64,000 nucleotides of DNA from Alphaproteobacteria bacterium (GCA_021774625.1 JAJFIV010000033.1:108201-172200), one strand, 5' to 3'. Shown: positions 17,694-28,237, counted from the first letter of the stretch. Notes: generated by a model not told the origin, from the letters alone. Numbers and translations: made by a program.

Positions 17694-18716
17694 ATGATGG
17701 TGGTTCGACCTGTCGCGGCGAGTGATCTCGATTCACTTTTTGACCTTGCCGAAAATGCCGGGAGCGGCCTGACGACGCTTCCCCCTTCCCGTGATTTGCT
17801 GAGCGAGCGCATTGCCAAATCCGTGGAAAGCTTCGCCAAGCAGGTGACCGAGCCCGGCGATGAGTATTATTTTCTGGTTCTGGAGGATACAGAGGCCGGT
17901 AAAGTGGTCGGCACCTCAGGTATTTTTGCCACCGTCGGCCTGACCCAGCCTTTTTACAGCTACCGCATTATGAAACTGACCCAGGTCTCGCAGACGCCGG
18001 AAATGCGCGTGGATATCGAGCTGTTGCAGCTGGTGAACGATTATGCGGGGAATTCCGAGCTTGCCACGCTGTATCTGCATCCGGATTACCGCAAGGACGG
18101 CAATGGACGGCTTCTGGCCCGCGCCCGTTATCTGTTTATCGCCGCCTACCCGGAACGTTTTTCCGACCAGATCATGGCGGAAATCCGGGGCTGGGTGGAC
18201 GAAAATGGCGAGTCGCCTTTCTGGAATGCCGTCGGCCGCCATTTCTTTAATATGCCTTATGAAAAGGCGGACCGGATCAACGGGATGGGCAACAGTCAGT
18301 TCATTTCCGACCTGATGCCTAAATTCCCCATCTATACCAATCTGCTGCCGGAAACGGCGCGGAAGGTCATCGGCAAGCCCAATAAGGACGCTGTGGGCGC
18401 CATAAAACTTCTGGAGGCGGAGGGCTTTCGCTATCGCGGCACGGTCGACATTTTCGATGCCGGACCCTGCGTGCACACCGTCCGGGATCAGATAAAAACG
18501 GTGCGGACAGCGAGCCAAATGCAAATCGCCAATATCACCCATATTGAGGACGATACGGCCTATCTGGTGGCAAATCCGCAGACCGGCGGCTTTCAGGCCG
18601 TGATCGCAAATCTGGACATAAACAATGCCGGGGCGCTTACTTTATCGCCGGATGCTACGAAAATCCTGGGTGTCGGGATTGGCGATGAAGTTCTATTTGT
18701 CCCGTTCAAAGGCTGA
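17694..18716 (+). CDS. astA: Arginine N-succinyltransferase
   Basis: A 340-residue cytosolic enzyme that transfers succinyl from succinyl-CoA to the alpha-amino group of arginine, the first step of the AST pathway. Recognised from MMVVRPVAASDLDSLFDLAE at the start, the GNAT-like core LATLYLHPDYRKDGNGRLLARARYLFIA, the central FWNAVGRHFFNMPYEKAD and the C-terminal TASQMQIANITHIEDDTAYLVAN. Length is normal for the family. It starts 5 bp after the M20 gene, with GAGGG within the end of that gene, and is followed by astD after 3 bp, so it sits inside an operon. Confidence 0.95.
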   Translation: MMVVRPVAASDLDSLFDLAENAGSGLTTLPPSRDLLSERIAKSVESFAKQVTEPGDEYYFLVLEDTEAGKVVGTSGIFATVGLTQPFYSYRIMKLTQVSQTPEMRVDIELLQLVNDYAGNSELATLYLHPDYRKDGNGRLLARARYLFIAAYPERFSDQIMAEIRGWVDENGESPFWNAVGRHFFNMPYEKADRINGMGNSQFISDLMPKFPIYTNLLPETARKVIGKPNKDAVGAIKLLEAEGFRYRGTVDIFDAGPCVHTVRDQIKTVRTASQMQIANITHIEDDTAYLVANPQTGGFQAVIANLDINNAGALTLSPDATKILGVGIGDEVLFVPFKG

Positions 18717-18719
18717 ACA

Positions 18720-20192
18720 ATGATGTCAGGATCGCATTTTATCGACGGCCGGTGGCGGCCAGGAAACGGCCCGGCTTTTGGCTCCATCAATCCGGCAACA
18801 GGCGGAAAAATCTGGGATGGAAGGGCGGCGGCCGTGCAGGATGTGAACGCAGCCGTTGATGCGGCGCGGGCCGCCTTCGGGCAATGGTCCCGATTGTCCG
18901 TTAATCAGCGTATCAGCCATTTGAAGGCCTTCGCCGCACTTTTGGCGGAAGGTAAAAACGACCTGGCCCGCGCCATCGCCATGGAAACCGGCAAACCCCT
19001 GTGGGATGCCGCAGGGGAAGCCGGCGCGATGGTCAACAAGCTTGATATTTCCATCACTGCCTATCAGGAACGGACCGGAGAAAAGGTCGCAGCCAATGGC
19101 GCAATGCGGACCCGGCTGACCCATAAACCCCATGGCGTGCTCGCCGTCTTCGGTCCCTATAATTTTCCGGGACACCTGCCCAACGGCCATATCATTCCGG
19201 CGTTGCTGGCCGGAAATACCGTGATATTCAAACCCAGCGAACTGACGCCCATGGTGGCGGAAAAAACGGTTGAGCTATGGGAAAAATCCGGCCTGCCCGC
19301 CGGTGTTTTAAATCTGGTTCAGGGGGCCAAAGGCACCGGTATTGCCTTGTCTTCGCATTCCGGCATTGACGGCCTGCTGTTCACCGGAAGCGCGGCAACC
19401 GGCCATGTCCTGGCAAAACAGTTCGCCGGGACCCCGCATAAAATCCTGGCGCTGGAACTTGGCGGCAACAACCCACTGATTGTCTGGGATGTCGAAGATA
19501 TTCCCTCGGCGGCAATGATCACGATGCAGTCGGCTTATATCACATCCGGCCAGCGCTGCACCTGCGCCCGGCGGCTGATCGTGCAGGAGGGACCCGGGGG
19601 CGACCGGATGATTGAACGATTGGCCGCCGCCATTGACGGCGTGCGCATCGGAGCCTTTGACGATGAAACCGAACCCTTTATGGGTCCGGTGATTTCCAAA
19701 GAGGCGGCGGGAGGGTTACTGGCCGCACAGGATCAGCTGAAAAAAAAGGGCGGCAAAGTGATCCGGGAAATGGCCGGGATGGACCGGGGGCCGGCTTATC
19801 TGACGCCCGGCCTGATGGATGTCACGAATATTGCGGACCTGCCCGATGAGGAGCATTTCGGCCCTTTTCTGAAAGTCAGCCGAATGAAAGATTTCACAGC
19901 GGCCATCGAGGCGGCGAACAGGACAAAATACGGTCTGGCTGCCGGGCTTTTGTCAGACAGCGAAGACCTGTTCAACCAGTTTTACCGGGATATCCGCGCG
20001 GGGATTGTCAACTGGAATCAACCCCTGCCCGGCGCCTCCAGTTCGGCGCCTTTTGGCGGCATCGGCGCATCCGGCAATCACTGGCCGGGCGCATATTATG
20101 CCGCAGACTATTGCGCCTATCCGGTGGCCGGACTGGAAGCCGGCAGTAACCGCGTTGATTCCTTTCCGACGCCAAAAGGGGTGTCATTATGA
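18720..20192 (+). CDS. astD: N-succinylglutamate 5-semialdehyde dehydrogenase
   Basis: A 490-residue NAD-dependent aldehyde dehydrogenase. It oxidises succinylglutamate semialdehyde to succinylglutamate. Seen: [23 protein letters not shown] (cofactor region with the conserved Asn), [16 protein letters not shown] (general base Glu), [12 protein letters not shown] (catalytic Cys), and the AstD-like N-terminus [11 protein letters not shown]. Length matches AstD. The end overlaps the start of astB by 4 bp (ATGA), which indicates translational coupling. Confidence 0.94.
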   Translation: MMSGSHFIDGRWRPGNGPAFGSINPATGGKIWDGRAAAVQDVNAAVDAARAAFGQWSRLSVNQRISHLKAFAALLAEGKNDLARAIAMETGKPLWDAAGEAGAMVNKLDISITAYQERTGEKVAANGAMRTRLTHKPHGVLAVFGPYNFPGHLPNGHIIPALLAGNTVIFKPSELTPMVAEKTVELWEKSGLPAGVLNLVQGAKGTGIALSSHSGIDGLLFTGSAATGHVLAKQFAGTPHKILALELGGNNPLIVWDVEDIPSAAMITMQSAYITSGQRCTCARRLIVQEGPGGDRMIERLAAAIDGVRIGAFDDETEPFMGPVISKEAAGGLLAAQDQLKKKGGKVIREMAGMDRGPAYLTPGLMDVTNIADLPDEEHFGPFLKVSRMKDFTAAIEAANRTKYGLAAGLLSDSEDLFNQFYRDIRAGIVNWNQPLPGASSSAPFGGIGASGNHWPGAYYAADYCAYPVAGLEAGSNRVDSFPTPKGVSL

Positions 20193-21520
20193 GCGCTTTA
20201 GAAGCCAATTTCGACGGGCTGATCGGTCCGACCCACAATTATGCCGGGCTGTCCTACGGCAATATCGCCTCATCAAGCAATGCGCTGAGTGTGTCAAACC
20301 CGAAGGAAGCCGCCAGACAGGGCCTTCGCAAAATGAGTCATCTGGCCGGTCTTGGCCTGATGCAGGGTGTCCTGCCGCCCCACCAGCGGCCGCACCTTCC
20401 GACCCTGCGCCACCTCGGCTTTTCCGGTAAACGGCAAAAAATTATCGAGGACGTGTCGAAAGAAGCGCCGGAGCTTTTGCGCAATGTCTATGCGGCGTCC
20501 GCCATGTGGACGGCCAACGCCGCCACCCTATCCCCGAGCGCCGACACCCGGGATGGCAGGGTGCATTTTACGCCGGCCAATCTCGCCTCCATGTTTCATC
20601 GCTCCATCGAGGCCGATACCACGGCGGCTGTTCTCAATCGTATTTTTGCCGATGACCGCCATTTTGCCCGCCACCCGCCATTGCCCGGCGGCGTGCATAT
20701 GGGCGATGAGGGCGCGGCCAATCATAACCGGCTATGCGCCGGTTACGCGGATAAGGGGATCGAGATATTCGTTTACGGCAAAAAAGCTTTTGATAAGGGT
20801 CTGGGCCCCAAGAAATTCCCGGCCCGCCAGAGCTATGAGGCCTCCCGCGCCATTGCCCGGCTGCATGGCCTCGACCCTGAAAAAACATTCTTCATTCAGC
20901 AAAACCCCGACGCCATTGATGGCGGGGCCTTTCATAATGATGTGGTGGCCGTCGCCAACCGCAATGTGCTGTTTTTTCACCAGCAGGCCTTTGCGGATAC
21001 GGCCGGGCTGAAAGAACGGCTGGCGAATCGACTGCCTGATTTCCATTTTATCGAAGTGTCAGCAGACGCGGTGCCCCTGGCCGATGCGGTCAAATCCTAT
21101 CTCTTTAATTCGCAATTGCTGGACGTTCCGGGACGAGACGGCATGACCTTGATTCTGCCGCTGGAATCCAGGGAAACGGACAGCACCCGGCTTTATCTGG
21201 AAGACCTGCAGTCATCGGCCGGGCCTGTTTCCGACGTCGAATTTCTCGATGTCCGGCAAAGTATGCGCAATGGCGGCGGACCGGCCTGCCTGCGTCTTCG
21301 CGTGGTTCTGACCGAACCGGAGCAGGCGGCCCTCGGCGGCAATGTCATCCTGACTGACAAATTATTCGGCGAGCTTGATGACTGGATTGAACGTCATTAC
21401 CGGGACCGGCTGGCCGCCGAGGATTTCGCTGACCCCGCGCTGATGGAGGAAAGTTTCGCCGCCCTTGATGAGTTGACCCGCATTCTCGATCTCGGCGCGC
21501 TCTACGATTTCCAGCGTTAG
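20189..21520 (+). CDS. astB: N-succinylarginine dihydrolase
   Basis: A 443-residue member of the amidinotransferase/dihydrolase fold that converts succinylarginine to succinylornithine, ammonia and carbon dioxide. Recognised from [24 protein letters not shown] at the start, [28 protein letters not shown], the His of [12 protein letters not shown], and the catalytic Cys in [12 protein letters not shown] close to the C-terminus. Length equals that of known AstB. Last gene of the operon; it converges on the S9 peptidase gene with 23 bp between stops and no evident terminator. Confidence 0.95.
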   Translation: MSALEANFDGLIGPTHNYAGLSYGNIASSSNALSVSNPKEAARQGLRKMSHLAGLGLMQGVLPPHQRPHLPTLRHLGFSGKRQKIIEDVSKEAPELLRNVYAASAMWTANAATLSPSADTRDGRVHFTPANLASMFHRSIEADTTAAVLNRIFADDRHFARHPPLPGGVHMGDEGAANHNRLCAGYADKGIEIFVYGKKAFDKGLGPKKFPARQSYEASRAIARLHGLDPEKTFFIQQNPDAIDGGAFHNDVVAVANRNVLFFHQQAFADTAGLKERLANRLPDFHFIEVSADAVPLADAVKSYLFNSQLLDVPGRDGMTLILPLESRETDSTRLYLEDLQSSAGPVSDVEFLDVRQSMRNGGGPACLRLRVVLTEPEQAALGGNVILTDKLFGELDDWIERHYRDRLAAEDFADPALMEESFAALDELTRILDLGALYDFQR

Positions 21521-21543
21521 AATGAATTCATCGGGTACGGAGC

Positions 21544-23583
21544 TTAACGCGAGGCTGATTTTTTGGCCTTGCCCTGGCCGATATGCCTGTCGAGAAAGCT
21601 TTCCAGCGCAGTCAGCACTGCGAGCCGGGACTCCGCCGTTTGCAGCCCATGCCCCCCATGGTCGATCGCGACATATTCGACGTCTTTATCTTCATCCTGC
21701 AGCGCATTCCGCATACTTTTGGAATGGTCATAGTCGACACGGGTGTCGTCCTTGGCCGCAATCAGTAAAACAGCCGCCTTGATTTTATCCGCATGCCGCG
21801 CCGGCGACGTCTCCTTCAGCACCTGACGGTCCCCACCGGGATCGCCGATCGCTTCGATCCAGTCGGCAAAACCGACATTATTTCTGTCGCTGGAAATCAG
21901 CCTGATAAGGTCAGACACCCCATTGATGCTGGCGGCGCACTGATAGAGGTCCGGCTCTTTCACAACACCCATCAGGGAGGCATAGCCGCCATATGAGGCG
22001 CCAATAATACAGATGCGACCCGGCGCAGCAATTCCCTGATCAATCATCCATTGAGTGGCATCGGTGACATCATCCTGCATCAAAAGGCCCCATTCATTAT
22101 TGCCGGCGGCACGGAATTTCCGGCCATATCCGGTTGACCCCCGAAAGTTGGGCTGCAGCACCGCATAGCCGCGGTTGGCAAGAAATTGCGCCCGGTAATG
22201 GTAGCTTTTATAGCTGCGCGCCCAGGGCCCGCCATGGGGCATGATCACTGTTGGAAGATTTTTGGCTTCCATGCCAAGAGGCACAGTCAGAAAAGCTTCT
22301 ATTTCCAAACCATCCCGCGCTTCGTAGGTAATCGCCTGAACCGGCGCCAGGGTTGCGGGATCGATATCATTGCTGACCAACGCCACTTCATCCAGCCGCC
22401 GCTTTTCCAGATCAAAAAGATAATAAACCCCGGGGTCAGTGGGGGACGAACTGCGAATAATCAGTTTCTTCCCGTCTTCCGTGATATTGGTGATCCGGTT
22501 TTCATAATCCTTTAAAAGATTATCGATGGTTTCCTGATGGCCGGCGAGTTCCTCATCGAACCAGACAAATTTTTCCTTGTCGGCGATATAGGACACACCG
22601 GCAATCCTCTGCGTGATGGGGTGGAGCAGAATGCCTTCAATATCATATTTTTCATGCAGAAAAACGGGTTCAACAATTTCATGCCCGAGCATATCATATT
22701 TATACAACCCCCGCTTGTCCGATGCCGAATAGGCTGAAACATAGCAGAACCGGGAATCATCAAAAAAATCAACGAATGTAAAGTTGCCGTGGACCGGTGT
22801 ATTTGAAATCTCTGTCCAGTCATCAGCACCGGGCTCACGATAATACATCATGGGCGTCTGATTGTTGGTGACGAGATTATAGCCCCAGGCCAGACGGGGT
22901 TCACTGTTGCGGTCGGTCCGCCAATCCGTCATCCATCCCTTCCGTTCCAGGGTCGTGTACTTTCCGGTATTAACATTGACTTTTCTGATGGTGAAACCGG
23001 AACGGAAATCCTGATCCTCATTCAAGACAAGCAGAATATGGTCTGGATCATCGGGCAAATAATCGATCACATCATCCTGTATCTGGGCGTAAGCTTCCGC
23101 GACCTTTAAATTGGACCCCCTCCCCTTTATTTTCTTCGGTTCCGCCATATTAATGATGTCCTGACCATCGACGCTCACCGACACGAGGCGTGTTTCCGTG
23201 GTTTTGTCAAAAAAATCACGCCGTAGAAAGTCAAAATTATAAGCCGCAAGAAGACGTTCGTTATTGGCCCATTTCAGCCAGTTAAATTCAAGATTTTCAC
23301 CGGGCGGCAGTAGAATGCCGCCGCCCTCCTCCGGATTGACCGGTTGAATTCCGAGATAGCGTCTGCCATCCCGGTTAAGAAAAAAGGCGACATGCCTGGC
23401 GTCCGGCGATAATTGCAGTGCGGAGACATCCGGGATCTGCGCAAATATTTCTGTGGGAACGCGCGGGGCAGGACCGGACTGCTGCGCCATTGCGAGCGGT
23501 GAATACTGTATGAACGCCAGAGCAAAACCGGTCAAAAATATCCGGCGCAAATCTTTCTGAAAAAAATCAGCCTTGTATGGCAT
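21544..23583 (-). CDS. S9-family (prolyl oligopeptidase-like) secreted serine peptidase
   Basis: A 679-residue protein with an N-terminal signal (RRIFLTGFALAFIQYSPLAMAQ). The first 400 residues form a beta-propeller; the last 260 form an alpha/beta hydrolase with GASYGGYASL (nucleophile Ser530), AAKDDTRVDYDHS (Asp) and DHGGHGLQ (His). MPHGGPWARSYKSYHYRAQFLA and PNFRGSTGYGRKF are typical of acylaminoacyl-peptidase/DPP-like S9 enzymes. It probably cleaves short peptides in the periplasm. GAGGGGG precedes the ATG and a strong promoter lies 40 bp ahead. It is divergent from the radical SAM gene. Confidence 0.92.
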   Translation of the reverse strand: MPYKADFFQKDLRRIFLTGFALAFIQYSPLAMAQQSGPAPRVPTEIFAQIPDVSALQLSPDARHVAFFLNRDGRRYLGIQPVNPEEGGGILLPPGENLEFNWLKWANNERLLAAYNFDFLRRDFFDKTTETRLVSVSVDGQDIINMAEPKKIKGRGSNLKVAEAYAQIQDDVIDYLPDDPDHILLVLNEDQDFRSGFTIRKVNVNTGKYTTLERKGWMTDWRTDRNSEPRLAWGYNLVTNNQTPMMYYREPGADDWTEISNTPVHGNFTFVDFFDDSRFCYVSAYSASDKRGLYKYDMLGHEIVEPVFLHEKYDIEGILLHPITQRIAGVSYIADKEKFVWFDEELAGHQETIDNLLKDYENRITNITEDGKKLIIRSSSPTDPGVYYLFDLEKRRLDEVALVSNDIDPATLAPVQAITYEARDGLEIEAFLTVPLGMEAKNLPTVIMPHGGPWARSYKSYHYRAQFLANRGYAVLQPNFRGSTGYGRKFRAAGNNEWGLLMQDDVTDATQWMIDQGIAAPGRICIIGASYGGYASLMGVVKEPDLYQCAASINGVSDLIRLISSDRNNVGFADWIEAIGDPGGDRQVLKETSPARHADKIKAAVLLIAAKDDTRVDYDHSKSMRNALQDEDKDVEYVAIDHGGHGLQTAESRLAVLTALESFLDRHIGQGKAKKSASR

Positions 23584-23622
23584 GGAAATTCCCCCTCACA
23601 CGTTTATTTATCCCTGCGAGCG

Positions 23623-23650
23623 ATTATAGCGAAATTTCCTGCAACTGCAA
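23623..23650 (-). promoter_or_regulatory. Predicted sigma70 promoter of the S9 peptidase gene
   Basis: On the minus strand TTGCAG (23650-23645), 16-bp spacer, perfect TATAAT (23628-23623). It is the best promoter match in the 126-bp divergent intergenic region and points at the S9 gene. Confidence 0.6.
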
Positions 23651-23709
23651 TATCCCGGCGACAGGTAAAATGTTCTTGATTTGTTCTGATTTTTCTTTAC
23701 GCTCCCTTC

Positions 23710-24810
23710 ATGGAACAGCCAGCGAAAAACAGGACATGGGTCCGGCCTGATGTGCGGCGCGGCCGGGGCGCGTCAAGCCGGCCCGGCGGGCGTTATGAGC
23801 CGCTGGCGCGGGAAGCATTCGATGACGGCTGGGATACGGTTGACGAAGAGCCGGAAAAGCTGAAAACCATTATTATCCCGGATAAAAGCAAATCCATCAT
23901 TTCCTATAATAACTCTCCCGATGTCGGCGGCGACCGGACCATCAACCCCTATCGCGGCTGCGAGCACGGCTGCATTTATTGTTTTGCCCGGCCTGGTCAT
24001 GCCTTTCTCGGCCTGTCGCCGGGGCTGGATTTTGAAAGCCGGCTTTTTGTCAAATTCGATGCGCCAAAGCTGCTGGCGAAGGAATTGCGGAACCCGAAAT
24101 ATAAACCGGCGCCGTTTATGCTGTCCGGCGTCACCGACTGTTATCAGCCCATCGAAAAGGCATTTCGGCTGACCCGGCAAATTCTGGAAGTGCTGAATGA
24201 TTTTAGCCATCCGGTCTGCATTGTCACCAAATCATCGCTGGTGACGCGGGACATGGACCTCCTGAAAGCAATGGCGAAACGCAACCTGGCGTCCGTTGCC
24301 GTTTCCGTCACCACACTGGACCGCAAACTGGCCCGCGCCATGGAGCCCCGCGCAGCGACGCCGCCCCGGCGCATCGCAGCCATCCGGAAATTAACCGGGG
24401 CCGGCATTCCGGTAATCGTTATGTTTGCGCCCGTCATTCCCGGATTGAATGACCACGAACTGGATGCCGTCCTGCAGGAAGCCCGCAAGGCCGGCGCAAC
24501 CGGCGCCGGTTATGTGATGCTGCGCCTGCCTTTTGAACTGAAGGACCTGTTTCGCGAATGGCTTGAAGAACACCGGCCTGACCGGGCCCGCCGGGTCATG
24601 AAGATGATAAGGGATGTCAGAGGCGGTCGGTCCTATGTTGCGGAATTTGGTGAACGCATGCGCGGCACCGGTCCCGTCGCCCGGCTGATCGCAAGCCGGT
24701 TCCAGACCGCCTGCCGCCGCCTTGGCCTGAATGAACAGCGCCGCAGGCTGGATATCAGCCAGTTCAGCCCGCCGGGCGAACCGGGCGATCAACTCGACTT
24801 ATTCCCTTGA
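23710..24810 (+). CDS. PA0069-family radical SAM protein
   Basis: A 366-residue protein with the radical SAM cluster motif CEHGCIYCFAR (CxxxCxxC) in NPYRGCEHGCIYCFARPGHAF, the signature of the PA0069/SplB-like group. Downstream are SGVTDCYQPIEKAFRLTRQILE and VTTLDRKLARAMEPRAATPPRR, which fit the TIM-barrel of this family. The reaction is not known; distant spore-photoproduct-lyase-like relatives suggest nucleic acid repair or modification. No good ribosome binding site precedes the ATG at 23710, so translation from a very short leader is possible. Single-gene unit. Confidence 0.9.
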   Translation: MEQPAKNRTWVRPDVRRGRGASSRPGGRYEPLAREAFDDGWDTVDEEPEKLKTIIIPDKSKSIISYNNSPDVGGDRTINPYRGCEHGCIYCFARPGHAFLGLSPGLDFESRLFVKFDAPKLLAKELRNPKYKPAPFMLSGVTDCYQPIEKAFRLTRQILEVLNDFSHPVCIVTKSSLVTRDMDLLKAMAKRNLASVAVSVTTLDRKLARAMEPRAATPPRRIAAIRKLTGAGIPVIVMFAPVIPGLNDHELDAVLQEARKAGATGAGYVMLRLPFELKDLFREWLEEHRPDRARRVMKMIRDVRGGRSYVAEFGERMRGTGPVARLIASRFQTACRRLGLNEQRRRLDISQFSPPGEPGDQLDLFP

Positions 24811-24817
24811 TGCCTAT

Positions 24818-24837
24818 GCAAAAATCGGAATTTTTGC
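24818..24837. terminator. AT-rich hairpin after the radical SAM gene
   Basis: GCAAAAAT-CGGA-ATTTTTGC is a perfect 8-bp stem beginning 8 bp after the radical SAM stop. The stem is A/T-rich and the T-run is inside it, so it is a weak terminator or an operator-like dyad rather than a classical terminator. Confidence 0.35.
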
Positions 24838-24914
24838 GATATATCGATGAAACGTTTCTTTTCTGCGACGAAATAGTAGGTGCCTATCTTGCAGATTTTC
24901 ATAACTGGCCTATT

Positions 24915-24920
24915 TATAAT
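24915..24920 (+). promoter_or_regulatory. Candidate -10 element for a non-coding transcript
   Basis: A perfect TATAAT in an AT-rich patch of the 453-bp gap between the radical SAM gene and rnhB. The -35 region is poor (TTGCAG 20 bp upstream). Transcription would begin near 24927. Confidence 0.35.
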
Positions 24921-24926
24921 TTATAA

Positions 24927-25240
24927 GAACAAAATAACTGACAGCAAATTTTTCATGCGGCCCGACAGCGACGCGAGGATTGGAAAAAAAGATGTTTACG
25001 GAATCGAATATGGAAGTTGACAGCGGACGGGGCTATCTCAACCGGCGGAGGCTTGGCAAGCAAGCCTGGCGCGCACGCCGGAGAGCGGTCAAACGCACGG
25101 AAAAGCAGCGGTTATTGCCCAATTAATGTTTTCCCTCTGATCGACCGGCGGTCCGTTTCCCCACCCTTCGCCCCCACACAAAGGGCCTGCCGGACGAACT
25201 GCGAAGCTCCTTCCCTCACCGGAAGGAGCTTTCGTTTTTA
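24927..25240 (+). ncRNA. Candidate structured RNA ending at an intrinsic terminator
   Basis: No convincing protein is encoded in 24811-25263. The stretch contains a nested hairpin (CCGGCG 25042-25047 with CGCCGG 25076-25081; AGGCTTG 25049-25055 with CAAGCCT 25061-25067) and ends in a strong terminator at 25203-25240, with no gene feeding it closely. An RNA of up to about 310 nt, or a shorter one starting nearer the hairpin (TTGACA at 25017-25022 lacks a good -10), would explain this. It could be a separate small RNA or an attenuated leader of rnhB. It does not match 6S, tmRNA, SRP or RNase P RNA as far as I can tell by eye. Confidence 0.35.
25203..25240 (+). terminator. Intrinsic terminator upstream of rnhB
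   Basis: AGCTCCTTCC (25205-25214), loop CTCACC, GGAAGGAGCT (25221-25230), then TTTCGTTTTTA. A 10-bp GC-rich stem with a T-rich tail. It ends 23 bp before the rnhB start codon. Confidence 0.75.
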
Positions 25241-25263
25241 CGGGGCTTGTTTTATCAGAAAGC

Positions 25264-25905
25264 ATGGATGAAAATCTGTTCGATAAAAACGGCCGTGACC
25301 CCGCACCGTCTTACCGGCTGGAACAGGGCATGGGCGGGCCGGTTGCCGGGGTGGATGAAGCCGGGCGCGGGCCGTGGGCAGGTCCGGTTGTCGCGGCGGC
25401 CGTCATTCTTGATCCCGCCGATATTCCCGCTGGCCTGAATGATTCCAAGAAATTAAGCGCCACACAGCGTGCGGCTTTGTTTGACGAAATTATGAACAGG
25501 GCCGCCGCGGTGGCGCTTGGTATGGCGAGCGTCGCGGAAATCGATCACCTCAATATCTTGCGGGCGAGCCTGCTGGCGATGAAACGGGCCGTTGAAAAAG
25601 TCAGCCCCAAGCCTGCCTTCTGTCTGATCGATGGCCGCGATGTTCCGCCCATCACAATTCCCGCCCGCGCCGTAATCCGCGGTGATGGCATATCCCTTTC
25701 CATCGCCGCCGCTTCCATCATCGCCAAAGTCACCCGGGACCGTTTGATGGCCGCCCTCGCAGAAAAATATCCGGCTTATGATTGGCATAAAAACGCAGGA
25801 TATGGTGTACCTGCCCACAGGAAGGCGCTAGAACTTGTAGGCGTTTCTCCCCATCATCGCAAAAGCTTCGCTCCTATTCGTAATATATTAACTCAAGACT
25901 CCTAA
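25264..25905 (+). CDS. rnhB: Ribonuclease HII
   Basis: A 213-residue cytosolic enzyme that cuts RNA in RNA-DNA hybrids and removes misincorporated ribonucleotides. Motifs: GVDEAGRGPWAGPVVAAAVIL (Asp and Glu of the active site), LNDSKKLSATQR, LIDGRDVPP (third Asp), and SIIAKVTRDRLM with the following YPAYDWHKNAGYGVPAHR (final Asp region). Length is normal. The ribosome binding site is weak. Neighbour of ccrM, as in many alphaproteobacteria, but with a separate regulatory region of 83 bp between them. Confidence 0.95.
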   Translation: MDENLFDKNGRDPAPSYRLEQGMGGPVAGVDEAGRGPWAGPVVAAAVILDPADIPAGLNDSKKLSATQRAALFDEIMNRAAAVALGMASVAEIDHLNILRASLLAMKRAVEKVSPKPAFCLIDGRDVPPITIPARAVIRGDGISLSIAAASIIAKVTRDRLMAALAEKYPAYDWHKNAGYGVPAHRKALELVGVSPHHRKSFAPIRNILTQDS

Positions 25906-25958
25906 TTAAATCATTGATTCAAATGAAATTTTTATTGACGCGAGTCCCGGTTTGACTC
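25897..25958. promoter_or_regulatory. Cluster of four GANTC (CcrM) sites upstream of ccrM
   Basis: GACTC at 25897, GATTC at 25916, GAGTC at 25942 and GACTC at 25954 lie within 62 bp, just ahead of the ccrM start. GANTC is the CcrM recognition sequence, and in Caulobacter GANTC sites near the ccrM start influence its expression. No TTAA-N7-TTAA CtrA box is present; a TTAA-N14-TTAA pair is (25888-25909). Confidence 0.6.
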
Positions 25959-25976
25959 AGACTGCCGCGGCAATAA

Positions 25977-27101
<1,125 letters not shown>

Positions 27102-27157
27102 TCCCCGCATTTCGACCCTGCCCGGCATGAACGGTCAGTGATCCGTTCAACCACCGC

Positions 27158-28198
27158 TCACCTGCCGCCGCGCACCAGCCGGACGATTTTCTGCATCACC
27201 GAAGGCAGGGCTGATTTTTCCAGTCTGTCCATGGGAACCCAGTGTCCATCAACATCATTTCGCCTTTCGCCCATCGCCGTCATCACCTGCAATTCGAGAT
27301 GAAAATGGGTAAAGGTATGGGTGACGATACCAGTGACCGGACTCCAGTCTTCCTCAGCCGGAGCATAGGCCAGGAATGAACTATTAAAACCACCTGTTTC
27401 CCAGGGGCTTGACGGCACCTCGAGCATTCCGCCCAGGAGACCTTTTTCCGGCCGTCGGCGCAGCAGGACATGGCCGCCGGCTTCCAGCCAGAAAGCGGTT
27501 CCCCGCCGGGTCGGCTTTTCTTTCCTGGGCGCTTTCTTCGGGTAATCCTCGGGACGGCCTGCTTGGCAGGCGAGGCAATCCTTCCGCCACGGACAGAGTG
27601 GACAGTCCGGCGATGAAGGGGTGCAGACCGTCGCCCCCAGATCCATGATGGCGCCGGCGTAATCGCCCGGCCGCAGATCGGGCGTCAGTTTGTCCGCAAG
27701 GCTGAACAGCTTTTTCCGGGCTTTGGGTAGCGCCTCCTCAACCGCATTAAGGCGCGAGATGACGCGGATGACATTGCCGTCCAGAACCGTCGCCCGCCGG
27801 TTAAAGGCAATGGCGGCAATGGCGGCGGCGGTATAATCGCCGATCCCCGGCAGCGACTTCAGTTCTTTCTCCGTCCCGGGAAACTGTCCAGCCCAATCGG
27901 TAACAATTGCATTGGCGCAGGCATGAAGATTGCGCGCCCGGGCGTAATAGCCAAGCCCGGCCCATTCTTCCAGAATATGCTCGCGGGGCGCACCCGCGAG
28001 GGCCTGAACGCACGGCCAGCGAACCAGAAATCTTTCATAATAGGGAATGACCGCCGCCACCGTGGTCTGCTGCAGCATGATTTCCGCGAGCCAGACCCGA
28101 TAGGGGTCCGGCTCAACTCCCGCCTCTGCACGCCAGGGTAAAGAGCGGCCATTTTGATCGAACCAGTCGAGAAGTCTTTGAGCCGGGGACATAACCAT
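27158..28198 (-). CDS. mutY: A/G-specific adenine DNA glycosylase
   Basis: A 346-residue base-excision repair enzyme that removes A mispaired with 8-oxoG. The likely start is the ATG at 28198 (or 28192); the ORF-track start 28789 would overlap the whole divergent dciA gene. Motifs: AEIMLQQTTVAAVIPYYERF with the catalytic Glu39, helix-hairpin-helix LKSLPGIGDYTAAAIAAIAF, VLDGNVIRV (catalytic Asp), the 4Fe-4S ligands C-x6-C-x2-C-x5-C (CTPSSPDCPLCPWRKDC), and a C-terminal NUDIX-like domain for 8-oxoG recognition. Divergent from dciA with 39 bp between starts. Confidence 0.94.
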   Translation of the reverse strand: MVMSPAQRLLDWFDQNGRSLPWRAEAGVEPDPYRVWLAEIMLQQTTVAAVIPYYERFLVRWPCVQALAGAPREHILEEWAGLGYYARARNLHACANAIVTDWAGQFPGTEKELKSLPGIGDYTAAAIAAIAFNRRATVLDGNVIRVISRLNAVEEALPKARKKLFSLADKLTPDLRPGDYAGAIMDLGATVCTPSSPDCPLCPWRKDCLACQAGRPEDYPKKAPRKEKPTRRGTAFWLEAGGHVLLRRRPEKGLLGGMLEVPSSPWETGGFNSSFLAYAPAEEDWSPVTGIVTHTFTHFHLELQVMTAMGERRNDVDGHWVPMDRLEKSALPSVMQKIVRLVRGGR

Positions 28199-28237
28199 GG
28201 CATAGTAAGATCGTCTTTTTTTCACGGCGTCAATGGC

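Noticed and set aside
25017-25271. 84-residue ORF before rnhB
   Set aside because: No ribosome binding site, composition not protein-like, and it runs through the terminator hairpin.
25888-25909. Possible CtrA box upstream of ccrM
   Set aside because: The two TTAA half-sites are 14 bp apart, not the 7 bp required by the CtrA consensus.
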